DNA of 64,000 bases, from NCBI GenBank assembly GCA_038396585.1, contig CP121691.1, forward strand, positions 2,356,001 through 2,420,000. The letters run 5' to 3'. Position numbers and translations under genes: made by a program. This document shows positions 46,681 to 55,691 of this stretch, piece by piece. This stretch comes from Vallitaleaceae bacterium 9-2 (GTDB taxonomy: Bacteria > Bacillota > Clostridia > Lachnospirales > Vallitaleaceae). How positions within the stretch are numbered: position 1 is the first letter of the stretch; each line of letters starts with the position of its first letter. The notes under the pieces were generated by a model that saw only the letters and a program-made list of their open reading frames with translations, ran no database searches and was not told where the DNA came from.

Positions 46681-46707
46681 GAACAAATTATGTTTTGAGA
46701 GGTGTCG

Positions 46708-47565
46708 ATGATGCATTATTGGTTATTATTCGCTTTATTGTCTGGAATTATTCTAGGTTTTTTTGATATTTTTAAAAAGATGGCCACGCAAAAACTTTCT
46801 GTCATTAACGTGCTATCTTTTTATTCTCTGTTCAGTTTTCTACTCTTGGCCTATGACTACAAAAACGCTTTTAGTATAGACTTTCAATGGTTTCCAATCA
46901 TTGTCTTAAAGTCTGTAATTATTTACTTTTGTTGGATCTTAGGCTTTGTGGCTTTTAAGTACTTACCAATTAGTTTGGTTAGCCCTTTAAAAACCTTGAC
47001 GCCACTTTTCACCTTAATCTTTGGTGTACTGCTTCTTGGCGAAAGCCTCAGCTTTTTACAAGTTCTTGGGTTTGCTATCATCCTTGGCGCTTATTATTTT
47101 ATCGGAAAATCAGGTACTCATGACCTTCTTGCCTTTTTGAAGAACAAATACCTGTATCTCATGCTCTTAAGCGCCTTTCTAAGTGCGTTAAGCGGACTTA
47201 TCGACAAGGTTGCACTGCGTCATATTAACGCCGGTCAAATGCAGTTTTGGTTTATGTTCTTGTTAACGATTTTTTATACACTGACTTTTTTCATAACAAG
47301 TTACCGTAAGCAGCAACGTTTTGCCCCAGGATTTCATTACACTATCCTACTCACTAGCTTGGCAATTGTTCTATCCGACCGATTATACTTTATGGCTGTT
47401 GCAATGCCCCAAAGTCAAATCTCTGTCATCATGCCTATACGCTTTGTCTCCGTTTTTGTATCTGTCATTCTCGGCGGATATATTTTTAAAGAGTCGCACC
47501 TACGTGGCAAACTTATCGGTACGTGCAATATGCTTATCGGTGTCATCTTAATCTTTTTAGGATGA
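46708..47565 (+). CDS. EamA/DMT-family transporter
   Basis: Membrane protein of 285 residues with about ten hydrophobic segments in two EamA repeats (about 1-135 and 150-285). The typical repeat end is LISPLKTLTPLF-like at 46975-47010 and ISVIMPIRFVSVFVSVILGG in the second half. Family members export amino acids, nucleobases or other metabolites; the substrate cannot be told. I chose the ATG at 46708 with AGAGG five bases upstream. Its 3' end overlaps the converging ArsC-like gene by nine bases. Confidence 0.82.
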   Translation: MMHYWLLFALLSGIILGFFDIFKKMATQKLSVINVLSFYSLFSFLLLAYDYKNAFSIDFQWFPIIVLKSVIIYFCWILGFVAFKYLPISLVSPLKTLTPLFTLIFGVLLLGESLSFLQVLGFAIILGAYYFIGKSGTHDLLAFLKNKYLYLMLLSAFLSALSGLIDKVALRHINAGQMQFWFMFLLTIFYTLTFFITSYRKQQRFAPGFHYTILLTSLAIVLSDRLYFMAVAMPQSQISVIMPIRFVSVFVSVILGGYIFKESHLRGKLIGTCNMLIGVILIFLG

Positions 47566-47898
47566 TGCCAGCCATGCTTTCCATGTCTCAGGAGCATAGC
47601 CTATGGTTGCTTTTTTTCCATTCCGCACAATCGGTGTTTTATACACTGACGGTGTATCTAAAAGTTTTTCCTCACGATGAGAGGCAACCAAATATTTTAT
47701 CATCGCATACTCTTTCGCCTCTTCATCAAGAAGGGCTTCTAAGCTTCCTACCGAACTAACCACTGAGCGTAGCTCGCCCTTACTCAGCCCTTTATCCAGT
47801 ATATCGACCCGTTGATATTTCACCCCGCGCTCTTTAAAAAAACGCTCCGCTTTTTTAGTATCAAAACACTTCTTTTTTCCAAATATTTGAATTGTCAA
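47557..47898 (-). CDS. ArsC/Spx-family thioredoxin-fold protein
   Basis: Protein of 113 residues with thioredoxin-like start TIQIFGKKKCFDTKKAERFFKERG and C-terminal TPIVRNGKKATIGYAPETWKAWL. It has one cysteine (Cys11), not the CxxC of Spx, and the arsenate-reductase arginine pattern is not clear. It may be a glutaredoxin-like reductase; arsenate reduction is not supported, and no ars genes are nearby. GAGG precedes the ATG. Confidence 0.78.
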   Translation of the reverse strand: MTIQIFGKKKCFDTKKAERFFKERGVKYQRVDILDKGLSKGELRSVVSSVGSLEALLDEEAKEYAMIKYLVASHREEKLLDTPSVYKTPIVRNGKKATIGYAPETWKAWLASS

Positions 47899-47924
47899 AT
47901 CTATATACCTCCTCTTTATCGCTG

Positions 47925-48476
47925 TTATGAATACGCCAAGACTTGTTTAATTAGACTTTGAATTTCCTCTGGTAACTCCTGTTCCAGCGCACGGTTTAAT
48001 AGAAGCCTATTTGCCCCTCCTTGCCTTTCAAAATACGACCGAATCATCTCAACCTTTGCCTGGCGTCCTTCCATTAAGGCATAAGCTACCAGCCAGTCTT
48101 CAAGGCGTGTATAGGCGAGCATCGGCTGTCCTTCTTCTTGACTTTTCACAATCGAATGCTTATCAAAAATAAAGTCATAGTTCCCCTTATGATGGCGAAT
48201 ACGAAAATTCACCATGATATCGATACTTATGTTCTCCATGGCATACACATAAAAGTGTTCTGTCAGATATTCTTTTTTTTCAGGGATAGCTTGTCGCTCT
48301 GCCATCATATCTAAGAGATTAAGTGCTTTATCAATGTCTTTTTTATCAATGATAATATCAATATCTCTGGCTTGTTTGACAAGATCATAATGCTTAAGCA
48401 GTAAGGAGCCGCCAATCCCCCATTGTATGTTTTCTTGAGCAAAAACCTGTGCAATTTTAAATAACACCTGTTCCAT
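47925..48476 (-). CDS. Nucleotidyltransferase-fold protein
   Basis: Protein of 183 residues. IGGSLLLKHYDLVKQARDIDIII shows the Gly-Ser and Asp-x-Asp of the polymerase-beta-like nucleotidyltransferase fold (the run is split here as GGSLLLKH and ARDIDIII). This type covers AbiEii toxins and house-keeping enzymes. No AbiEi antitoxin partner lies beside it, so an abortive-infection role is not supported. ATG at 48476 with GAGG upstream; it starts 27 bases before the ArsC-like gene. Confidence 0.68.
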   Translation of the reverse strand: MEQVLFKIAQVFAQENIQWGIGGSLLLKHYDLVKQARDIDIIIDKKDIDKALNLLDMMAERQAIPEKKEYLTEHFYVYAMENISIDIMVNFRIRHHKGNYDFIFDKHSIVKSQEEGQPMLAYTRLEDWLVAYALMEGRQAKVEMIRSYFERQGGANRLLLNRALEQELPEEIQSLIKQVLAYS

Positions 48477-48550
48477 GATTAACCTCATACTTTCCTCGGC
48501 TTTTGATTGTTAATTATAGATATTATCACACACACGTCTTAAAATTGCAA

Positions 48551-48601
48551 AAAAAATCCTATATATAAACTCAAACTTATTTGTTCAAGTTATATGTAGG
48601 A
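48551..48601 (-). terminator. Terminator of the sialic-acid operon
   Basis: Imperfect stem of about 19 pairs (48557-48576 with 48583-48601) followed by six U on the minus strand, just past nanA. Confidence 0.8.
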
Positions 48602-48633
48602 CTTAAAATGATTTTATGGCATACGAATATGTT

Positions 48634-49551
48634 TTACATATTTTTTAGACTTTCTTTTGCTGTTTGAATATCCGAATATAATTTTATCAATTCAAGGTTT
48701 TCTGTACTAACAGGTAAGAAAGGTAGACGTGGATTTCCTATATCACACCCATCTAGCTTCAAAATAGCCTTTACTGCACCATAAAGAGATTCGAAACTAC
48801 ATAATCGATACACAAAATCCGTTATTATTTTTTGCGCTTCAATCGCCTTATCAATTTCACCCTTTCGAATCAACTTTTCAAGTGCTATGTATAGTTCTGG
48901 CATTGCTCCATAGGTTCCTCCTATTCCAGCATCCGCTCCCATAACACGACCGGCCAAATACTGTTCATCTGGTCCGTTAAATACTAGAAACTCTTTTCCG
49001 CCAGCCTGTTTAAAACGCATAATGTCGTGGGCAGGTTCTGATGAACATTTGATGCCAATCACTTTTTCATTTTCAATTAAACGTTGAAAAAGTGGCATTG
49101 ATAAATTAAAGCCTGTCAATTGAGGTATGTTATAGATAATAAAAGGCAAGTCTGAAGCCTCCATAATCTTGGTCCAGTGTTGAAAAACACTTTCTTCGCC
49201 TAAGCGGTAATACACTGATGGAACCGCTGAAATTGCATCGGCACCAACGGACTGTGCATGTTCTGCCAAGTGTGCAGATAACTTTGTCGACGCTGTTCCC
49301 ACATGGACAATAATTTTCATATCATCGCCCGCAGCTTCTATAGCCGCTTCAACAATTTGTTTGCGTTCTTCTATACTTAAAAGAAAACCTTCTCCAGTGC
49401 TCCCACAGACATACAGGCTCTTAACGCCTTTATTTTTCATATACCTTACAAGTTTTTTGGTTCCTTCAACATCAATCTCTTCATTCGCCATAAATGGTGT
49501 ATTTAATGCAACAGTAATTTCTTTAAACGGTTCAATATCGTATTTTAGCAT
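48634..49551 (-). CDS. nanA: N-acetylneuraminate lyase (DapA/NanA family)
   Basis: TIM-barrel class I aldolase of 305 residues that splits sialic acid to N-acetylmannosamine and pyruvate. It has the substrate loop GSTGEGF, the catalytic Tyr in FIIYNIPQLTG, the Schiff-base Lys in VIGIKCSS and the lyase-type GIGGTYGAMPELYI. Clustering with nanE, nanK and a nanQ-like gene supports NanA over dihydrodipicolinate synthase. The start is uncertain: ATG at 49551 has no normally spaced ribosome site, but AAAGGAAG lies behind a perfect hairpin. A TTG at 49575 in the hairpin loop is the alternative and would add eight residues. Confidence 0.87.
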   Translation of the reverse strand: MLKYDIEPFKEITVALNTPFMANEEIDVEGTKKLVRYMKNKGVKSLYVCGSTGEGFLLSIEERKQIVEAAIEAAGDDMKIIVHVGTASTKLSAHLAEHAQSVGADAISAVPSVYYRLGEESVFQHWTKIMEASDLPFIIYNIPQLTGFNLSMPLFQRLIENEKVIGIKCSSEPAHDIMRFKQAGGKEFLVFNGPDEQYLAGRVMGADAGIGGTYGAMPELYIALEKLIRKGEIDKAIEAQKIITDFVYRLCSFESLYGAVKAILKLDGCDIGNPRLPFLPVSTENLELIKLYSDIQTAKESLKNM

Positions 49552-49560
49552 ATGTTTTTT

Positions 49561-49590
49561 ATGCTCATTACCCAATGAGCATCTTCCTTT
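49561..49590 (-). promoter_or_regulatory. Hairpin between Shine-Dalgarno and start codon of nanA
   Basis: On the minus strand AAAGGAAG (49590-49583) is directly followed by a perfect nine-base stem with four-base loop GGGT (49582-49561), then nine bases, then ATG (49551). Folding would bring the ribosome site to about nine bases from the ATG. The loop also holds a TTG that could be a start. Confidence 0.55.
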
Positions 49591-49593
49591 CAC

Positions 49594-50520
49594 CTATGAT
49601 ATATTTATATAATTTTTTACGGCTCCAATCATACCTGCATTATTATCCAATTGGACCGATTGAATCACTAACTTTTTTGCAAATGCAGGCATTAGCTTCT
49701 GCATTGTTTGTTTTCGTATCGGTTCTATTAAGGCACGGTCTTGGGAAGAGACACCTCCACCGATAAGTATTGCTTCTGGATTTAGAACGTGCACCAAATT
49801 AGTAATACCCGTGGCATGAAAATCAACAAACTGTTTCAAGAGTTTTTCTAAAGGCTCTTCATGATAATTTACGCGTTCAAAAAACTCAAGACCGCTACCG
49901 ACCTCCTTGCTAATCATTTGCATATGATTCGCCTGTTTGAGCAATGCTGTCGTCGATCCATACTGCTCAAAACATCCCCGGTTGCCGCATGTACAGCTTT
50001 TTCCATGCATATCGATAATCATATGACCAATTTCTCCCGCAATCCCCAAATGTCCAGAGTATATTTGACCGTTAAGAATAATACCTGCCCCAATACCCGT
50101 TCCGATTGTATAGACAATCAGGTTGTCATATCCTCTCCCACGACCAATCCAGTGCTCTGCAATAGCCGCACAGTTTGCATCATTTTCAACAGTAACACTT
50201 TTATCAAATATCGCTTCAAGAGTCTTTTTTAAATTCGCCCCAATCCAACCGGGAATATTGCCACAGGTACCAATGATTGTACCCGTCGCTTTATCGACTT
50301 GCCCTGTTGCCGAAACTCCAACACCTTCAATATAATGGTGGTTTTCCTTTGCATATACATCAATCAATTTCGCAACTTTTTTCACCTGGTCAAGCAAAGG
50401 GACTTTATAGTCATCAATATTTGCTTTTTCTACATTACAATAGAGTATTTGGCCCTTTTCATCAAAAATTCCATATTTTATGGATGTCCCACCAATATCC
50501 ATACCAATATATTTTTTCAT
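49594..50520 (-). CDS. nanK: ROK-family kinase, probable N-acetylmannosamine kinase
   Basis: ROK sugar kinase of 308 residues. N-terminal ATP motif GMDIGGTSIKYGIF, catalytic Asp in VENDANCAAIAEH, GTGIGAGII, and the ROK zinc site GKSCTCGNRGCFEQYGS. ROK proteins also include glucokinases and repressors; there is no helix-turn-helix here, and the place between nanE (4 bases upstream) and nanA indicates phosphorylation of N-acetylmannosamine released by NanA. Confidence 0.88.
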   Translation of the reverse strand: MKKYIGMDIGGTSIKYGIFDEKGQILYCNVEKANIDDYKVPLLDQVKKVAKLIDVYAKENHHYIEGVGVSATGQVDKATGTIIGTCGNIPGWIGANLKKTLEAIFDKSVTVENDANCAAIAEHWIGRGRGYDNLIVYTIGTGIGAGIILNGQIYSGHLGIAGEIGHMIIDMHGKSCTCGNRGCFEQYGSTTALLKQANHMQMISKEVGSGLEFFERVNYHEEPLEKLLKQFVDFHATGITNLVHVLNPEAILIGGGVSSQDRALIEPIRKQTMQKLMPAFAKKLVIQSVQLDNNAGMIGAVKNYINIS

Positions 50521-50524
50521 CGTC

Positions 50525-51244
50525 TTACGCCTCTTTTTCCTTAATCGCTGTCCAAAATCGATAGGTGATTTCTTGCGGACGCGTAATAGCGCCGCCTACA
50601 ACTACGGCATACGCTCCTGCTTTAATGGCCTCTTTGGCCTGTTCGGGGTAATGAATTTTTCCTTCGGCAATAATGGGAATATGCATTGATTGAGATAACT
50701 TTCTAATTAAGTTCATGTCCGGCCCCTGGTCCTGCCTGGAATAATCGGTATAACCGCTTAAAGTGGTCCCCACAAAATCGACCCCTGCTTTATAAGCATT
50801 GACGCCTTCTTCCAATGTTGATATATCCGCCATTAACAATTGATCAGGATATTTTTCTTTGATCTGACGAATATATTCATTCACTGTGTATCCATCGCCT
50901 CTTGGGCGCAAAGTCGCGTCAAATGCGATGATATCTGTCCCAACACTCACCAATTGATCCACTTCATCCATGGTTGCCGTAATGTATTGAGCAAAATTTT
51001 CATAGCTTTTTTTTATAATACCGATGATTGGCAGGTCAACTTTTTTCTTAATCTGCAGGATGTCGCGCACCCCATTGGCACGTATCCCTACTGCATGCGA
51101 TTGTCTTGCCGCTTCTGCCATCAAAGGCATAATACCACCTTCTTCTAGGTATAAAGGTTCAGTTTCTAACGCTTGGCAAGATACAATCAAACCATTTTTT
51201 AAACACTCAATTATTTTCTGGTTTATCTGCTTATTGTTATCCAT
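50525..51244 (-). CDS. nanE: N-acetylmannosamine-6-phosphate 2-epimerase
   Basis: TIM-barrel epimerase of 239 residues turning ManNAc-6-phosphate into GlcNAc-6-phosphate. Family marks are [15 protein letters not shown] at the N-terminus, the Lys of [39 protein letters not shown], and the catalytic-type [13 protein letters not shown] followed by [14 protein letters not shown]. It overlaps the oxidoreductase gene by eight bases and precedes nanK by four. Confidence 0.95.
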   Translation of the reverse strand: MDNNKQINQKIIECLKNGLIVSCQALETEPLYLEEGGIMPLMAEAARQSHAVGIRANGVRDILQIKKKVDLPIIGIIKKSYENFAQYITATMDEVDQLVSVGTDIIAFDATLRPRGDGYTVNEYIRQIKEKYPDQLLMADISTLEEGVNAYKAGVDFVGTTLSGYTDYSRQDQGPDMNLIRKLSQSMHIPIIAEGKIHYPEQAKEAIKAGAYAVVVGGAITRPQEITYRFWTAIKEKEA

Positions 51245-52346
51245 GATATATTTCCGTTAAAGCCACCTTTCGATTTTCTTGCAACGATAGTGTCAGTGCA
51301 TCAGCTGTTGCTATCGCCATCCTTGCCGCTTCTCCTGTTAAGAGCGGTTTAAACTCGTCGTCAACTTCTTTTCCATGCATCAGTTCATTAAAAAATTTCA
51401 TTTCATTTTTCATTATTCCATGTAACCACATTGGAGGTTTTTTGCCCGGTTGACCATACATAATGGCTCCATCCATTTCTAATCCTTTATAAATACGAGT
51501 CCGATCATCATCTTCTTCCTGCGTTTCATGAACCAAGAAATATTCTTCTGAATCCCCTATTTTCAAGGTCATCTTTACATCTTGCATATCAATGCGTATT
51601 GCTCCTTTTGTCCCTTGAATCAACACATAGTGTTCACTCCATCGAAATGCCGAACCATATTCCAGCAAAGCATATCGCTTATTTTCAAATTCTAAGTTGA
51701 TAAATAACATATCATCCTCATCACCATAACCTTCACCATGATGGGCAACATTCCCACCGGTCATAACCACATTTTGAGGTTGTCCCATTATAAATTGAAT
51801 ACAATCAAGTTCATGAATGTGATGGTATAAATGTCCTCCTGATTTTTCTCGGTTTTTTTTCCAGCTGATATTCGGTTGCTTTTCTTCCCAGCCATTACGT
51901 GCTGCGTGACAATATAGAATATCTCCTATAACTCCATCATTAATAAGTTTTTTGGCATGCCTTACACCTCGAAAAAAGTTCATCACATGTCCTGCCATAA
52001 AAATCACATTATGTTCATCACACGCATTAACCATGGAATCACAGTCACTATATGAGAGTGCAATAGGTTTTTCACAAAATACATGCACACCATGCTTTGC
52101 CGCTTTAATAACCGGCTCTTTATGCAAATAATTTGGAGAGGCTACAATAACGGCTTCTACATCTTGACGTGAAAAGAGACAATCCAGATCCGTTTCCACA
52201 TCACATTGTAGCTCTTTGGCTACTACGTCGCCATTATCAGGATCATACACCGCCACAATTTTTGCTCCTTCTAAGCTTTCCATAATTCTTCCTAATTCTG
52301 CTCCAAAATATCCTGTTCCTACAATTGCATATCCAATAGTTTTCAT
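51237..52346 (-). CDS. Gfo/Idh/MocA oxidoreductase of the sialic-acid operon (NanOx/YjhC-like)
   Basis: NAD-dependent oxidoreductase of 369 residues: Rossmann motif [22 protein letters not shown] with the conserved Lys, and [14 protein letters not shown] with the catalytic-type His. Length and place between the importer and nanE match the enzymes (Ruminococcus gnavus NanOx, E. coli YjhC) that convert 2,7-anhydro-Neu5Ac to Neu5Ac. This assignment is from context and family; other members of the family act on different sugars. The ATG at 52346 follows GGAGTG; an ATG six codons earlier would contain that site. Confidence 0.8.
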   Translation of the reverse strand: MKTIGYAIVGTGYFGAELGRIMESLEGAKIVAVYDPDNGDVVAKELQCDVETDLDCLFSRQDVEAVIVASPNYLHKEPVIKAAKHGVHVFCEKPIALSYSDCDSMVNACDEHNVIFMAGHVMNFFRGVRHAKKLINDGVIGDILYCHAARNGWEEKQPNISWKKNREKSGGHLYHHIHELDCIQFIMGQPQNVVMTGGNVAHHGEGYGDEDDMLFINLEFENKRYALLEYGSAFRWSEHYVLIQGTKGAIRIDMQDVKMTLKIGDSEEYFLVHETQEEDDDRTRIYKGLEMDGAIMYGQPGKKPPMWLHGIMKNEMKFFNELMHGKEVDDEFKPLLTGEAARMAIATADALTLSLQENRKVALTEIYHG

Positions 52347-52390
52347 TTTATTCACTCCAAACATTTATAGTATTGTTATATTTGTTAATA

Positions 52391-53227
52391 TTATTTTACT
52401 GATCCTTCTGCTAATCCTCCTGCAATCCTTTTTTGAATAATACTAAAGAAAATTACGGAAGGTATAACAACTAGAGCCGAGGCCGCCATCATATCGCCCC
52501 AAACTAATATTTCTGCACCTTCAAGTGATTTTAAAGCTACTGCGACTGTCATTTTATCAGTGCTATTAATTAAAATCAGTGCATATAAGAACTCATTCCA
52601 CACATTGATAAAGGTATAGATAGCCGTTGCAACAATCCCTGGTGCAACCAATGGCAATACAATGCGAATAAACACTTCGAATTTGTTGGCGCCGTCGACG
52701 CGAGCTGCTTCTTCAATACCAATAGGCACTGTTTTAAAAAAACCAACCAATATCCACACGGCATAGGGTACACTGAAGGATAAATATACAATGATAAGCC
52801 CTAAGCGTGTATTAACCAATCCAGCTTTTGCCATTACCAACGAATACGGGATCGCTAATAAAATAGGCGGAAACATATAAGTCATAATGAGCGCTTTAGA
52901 CATTAGGTTCCCAAATTTTGGAAAGAATCGTACGATTCCATAAGCCGCCATGGCAGAAATTGTAATGGCAATAACAGTTGTTGCTAAGGCAATCAAAATA
53001 CTATTGCTAATATTTCGAGCAAATCCTAAATCATTTAACACATGTATATAATTGCTTAATGTAAAAGATTTTGGCCAAAACGATGTTGGATTGGAAGTTA
53101 ATTCTCCTGTTTCTTTAACGGACGACAATATTATCCAAACCAAAGGAAAACCTGCAATAATCGTTAAGAAAATGAGATATATATGACACATAAAATTCCC
53201 AAGGATAGTTTTTTTGTTTTTTTCCAT
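52391..53227 (-). CDS. ABC transporter permease (MalG type), sialic-acid operon
   Basis: Permease of 278 residues with six predicted membrane segments (first about 12-34) and EAA loop EEAARVDGANKFEVF. The ATG at 53227 follows AAGGAGG and lies one base before the stop of the partner permease on the same strand. It forms the importer channel with that protein. No ATPase gene is present in the operon, so a shared MsmK-type ATPase is expected. Confidence 0.88.
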   Translation of the reverse strand: MEKNKKTILGNFMCHIYLIFLTIIAGFPLVWIILSSVKETGELTSNPTSFWPKSFTLSNYIHVLNDLGFARNISNSILIALATTVIAITISAMAAYGIVRFFPKFGNLMSKALIMTYMFPPILLAIPYSLVMAKAGLVNTRLGLIIVYLSFSVPYAVWILVGFFKTVPIGIEEAARVDGANKFEVFIRIVLPLVAPGIVATAIYTFINVWNEFLYALILINSTDKMTVAVALKSLEGAEILVWGDMMAASALVVIPSVIFFSIIQKRIAGGLAEGSVK

Positions 53228-53228
53228 T

Positions 53229-54116
53229 TTAACTTTCCTCCTTTTCCCATTTTCGTATAACTGTAAAATAAACACCTGTGACTACAAGTAAAAACAGCAA
53301 AAGTAATATTGTAACCGCTGATGAACGTCCTAAGAATTTAGTTCCCCATCCCATATTGTATGCGTAAATCGGAAGTGTCGTTGTTAGATTTGCCGGTCCA
53401 CCTCCTGTTAGCAAGTAAATAATATCAAAATTATTAAATACCCAAATTGTTCGCAAAACGACAAGTAATCCAACAACTATTTTAATATGAGGTAAAGTAA
53501 TATGTACAAAAGACTGCCACCGTTTTGCTCCATCAATTTTCGCTGCTTCGTACTGATCTTTAGGAATTGTTTGCAGTGCTGATAATATATTGACCATAAT
53601 CATCGGAGCTCCAAACCACACATTAATAAAAACCAAAGTCATAAATACGAGATTTGCGTCGCTAAAAAACTGCAATCGTTCTGTCGTTAATCCTAGATCA
53701 AATAAGAGATTAGGTACATATCCATATACACCATTCAAAATCCATTTCCATGAAAGTGCAATTACAATCGATGGAAATGCCCATGGAATAATCAATAACG
53801 TCCTATATATTCCTTTAAATTTAACAACTCGATGTAACGCTAATGCTGCTGAAAACCCTATCAATATTTGTCCAGTCAAGGATAAAACAGTCCATTTTAT
53901 GGAATTTAATAAAGCAACATAAAATGCTGAGTCTTGTAGAACATATATATAGTTCTTAAATCCAATAAATGAATAACTTTGTTTTATTAAATGCTTTGAT
54001 GTCAAACTATAATATATGCTGGAAAATACTGGATATATTAATAACATTCCAACAACTAGTAAAGCCGGAAGGACAAATATCCATCTCGTTAAATTACGTT
54101 CTTTTTTCACAAACAT
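53229..54116 (-). CDS. ABC transporter permease (MalF type), sialic-acid operon
   Basis: Permease of 295 residues, six predicted membrane segments (first about 12-34), EAA loop YEAAKIDGAKRWQSF. Partner of the next permease. ATG at 54116 follows GGTGG; a GTG at codon 3 is a weaker alternative. A very stable hairpin (54141-54175) separates it from the binding-protein gene. Confidence 0.88.
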   Translation of the reverse strand: MFVKKERNLTRWIFVLPALLVVGMLLIYPVFSSIYYSLTSKHLIKQSYSFIGFKNYIYVLQDSAFYVALLNSIKWTVLSLTGQILIGFSAALALHRVVKFKGIYRTLLIIPWAFPSIVIALSWKWILNGVYGYVPNLLFDLGLTTERLQFFSDANLVFMTLVFINVWFGAPMIMVNILSALQTIPKDQYEAAKIDGAKRWQSFVHITLPHIKIVVGLLVVLRTIWVFNNFDIIYLLTGGGPANLTTTLPIYAYNMGWGTKFLGRSSAVTILLLLFLLVVTGVYFTVIRKWEKEES

Positions 54117-54140
54117 TCCTAACCACCTATCATTCTATTT

Positions 54141-54175
54141 TTTATAGAAGGGATAGAATCCATCCCTTCTATAAA
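54141..54175 (-). other. Very stable intercistronic hairpin after the sialic-acid binding-protein gene
   Basis: Fourteen perfect base pairs (54141-54154 with 54162-54175) and a seven-base loop, starting six bases past the stop codon on the minus strand. No U-run follows, so it is not a classical terminator. Confidence 0.7.
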
Positions 54176-54180
54176 ATAAA

Positions 54181-55563
54181 TTATTGCATCATTTCAAATG
54201 ATTCATTAAGTTCATCTTCCGCTTTTTGAGCCGCCGTCTCAACGTCTACTCCTCCAACTAAAATGGATTGAAACATATTTTCTATAATTGATTGTGAAGC
54301 CAGTAAGCCCGCTTCAACACTTGGTCCATGTTCAAAACCGATTGCTGTTCCTTTTCCAACAGCCTCACTAATAACATCAACTTCATCTGCAAATTGTTGT
54401 ATTGTCTCATTTTCCATATATTTTTCACTGTCTTTAATTCCCGCAATAGCAGGTAACATTCCAACAGGAACAGATTCTAAGAATTCAATATAAATATCTT
54501 CATTATAAATATACTCAATAAATGCTTTTGCAATTTCAGGATACTCTGTATTTTTCCACAAAACAATTGGAATATTTGATGTTTCAATTCCATACTCTGG
54601 ATCATTTGCATTTATTTTTGGAATCGGAGCACATGAAATATCATCTAATAAATCTGGTGAGTTATTAGCTATACCTCCAACGTGAAATCCACTGTTGAAA
54701 TCAAATGCCATTTTACCCTGATAAAATAAATTTGCTTGATCTAAAACTTTATAGTTAACTGAATCTTTTGGTGATGTTTCATTATAGAGTTTTGCCCAAT
54801 ACTTTATCCCGTCTATAGCTAAATCACTGGTTAAATTTGCTTTTAAATCTTCTGTTAATAAACTACCGCCACCACTACGTACATAAAAATTCAAAAAACG
54901 CGTTCCCATCAAGTCACCGGATCCAGTAGGAACTGAAATACCATAAACATCATCTGTTGTTAATTTTACAGCCGCTTCATAAAATTCATCCCATGTTGTC
55001 GGAACCTCTATCCCTGCTTCATCTAATAAATCTTTTCTATACCACATTACCTGTGCATGTGAATATAATGGAACCGAATAATTATTCCCATCTAAAGTTC
55101 CTTCACCAAGTGTCGCTTCTGCAAATTTATTTCTACCTATAGCATCGACGACATCATTTAAAGGCATTAAAGCTTCTGCATCAATCATTTCTACTACATG
55201 TCCAGGAAGCGCTGTACTTATATCCGGAATATTTCCAGAAGCAAGTCCAGTTGTCCACTTAGTATAAAAATCCCCCCAAGAATAAGTTTCAATAATAATA
55301 TTGACTTTTGGGTTCTGTTGCATAAATTCATCCGCCGCTTTTTGTATAACGTCTAGTCTTTGCCCCTGTGTAAACGAGTGCCAAAAAGTAATCTCTCCTT
55401 CAAGCTCTTGAATCTCTTCACTACCTGTATTTTCTGTTTGTGCGGTCTCTGTGTTTTCGGAACTATCTTGACTCTGCGTCTCTGGTTCTTCGTTCAAACT
55501 ACATCCCATTAATGTTATCCCCATCATAACAACAATTAGTACACTGCTTAAGAACTTTTTCAT
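54181..55563 (-). CDS. Substrate-binding lipoprotein of the sialic-acid importer
   Basis: Family-1 solute-binding protein of 460 residues with a lipoprotein signal peptide ending in GITLMGC, an acidic Gln/Glu/Ser/Thr-rich linker (about 22-55) and the binding fold from ELEGEITFWHSFTQG. It resembles the SatA/SP1683-type sialic-acid binding proteins in operon position, with two permeases directly downstream. Specificity for Neu5Ac or 2,7-anhydro-Neu5Ac is inferred from context. ATG at 55563 follows AGGAGG; longer in-frame starts lack a ribosome site. First gene of the operon. Confidence 0.85.
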   Translation of the reverse strand: MKKFLSSVLIVVMMGITLMGCSLNEEPETQSQDSSENTETAQTENTGSEEIQELEGEITFWHSFTQGQRLDVIQKAADEFMQQNPKVNIIIETYSWGDFYTKWTTGLASGNIPDISTALPGHVVEMIDAEALMPLNDVVDAIGRNKFAEATLGEGTLDGNNYSVPLYSHAQVMWYRKDLLDEAGIEVPTTWDEFYEAAVKLTTDDVYGISVPTGSGDLMGTRFLNFYVRSGGGSLLTEDLKANLTSDLAIDGIKYWAKLYNETSPKDSVNYKVLDQANLFYQGKMAFDFNSGFHVGGIANNSPDLLDDISCAPIPKINANDPEYGIETSNIPIVLWKNTEYPEIAKAFIEYIYNEDIYIEFLESVPVGMLPAIAGIKDSEKYMENETIQQFADEVDVISEAVGKGTAIGFEHGPSVEAGLLASQSIIENMFQSILVGGVDVETAAQKAEDELNESFEMMQ

Positions 55564-55614
55564 AACACATTTCCTCCTAATTTTGATATGGCATTTTTTG
55601 CTTCCCATACACGT

Positions 55615-55649
55615 ATTATAAGATGATTTTTTATGCATTTATACATAAA
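55615..55649 (-). promoter_or_regulatory. Promoter and inverted repeat of the sialic-acid operon
   Basis: TATAAT (55620-55615) on the minus strand has no good -35. Over the -35 position lies an imperfect 20-base palindrome (55630-55649, 16 of 20 positions symmetric, outer TTTATG/CATAAA). It is a candidate site for the adjacent AraC-family regulator acting as activator. Confidence 0.5.
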
Positions 55650-55691
55650 TTCCAACTAATAGTAGCATATTACGACCATTAATCAGTCATT

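Noticed and set aside
47557-47898. Arsenate reductase
   Set aside because: Thioredoxin-fold ArsC-like protein, but no arsenic-resistance genes are adjacent and the diagnostic residues are not clear.
47925-48476. AbiEii-type toxin of an abortive-infection system
   Set aside because: Only the general nucleotidyltransferase fold is visible; no AbiEi-like antitoxin gene lies beside it and no other defence genes are in the window.
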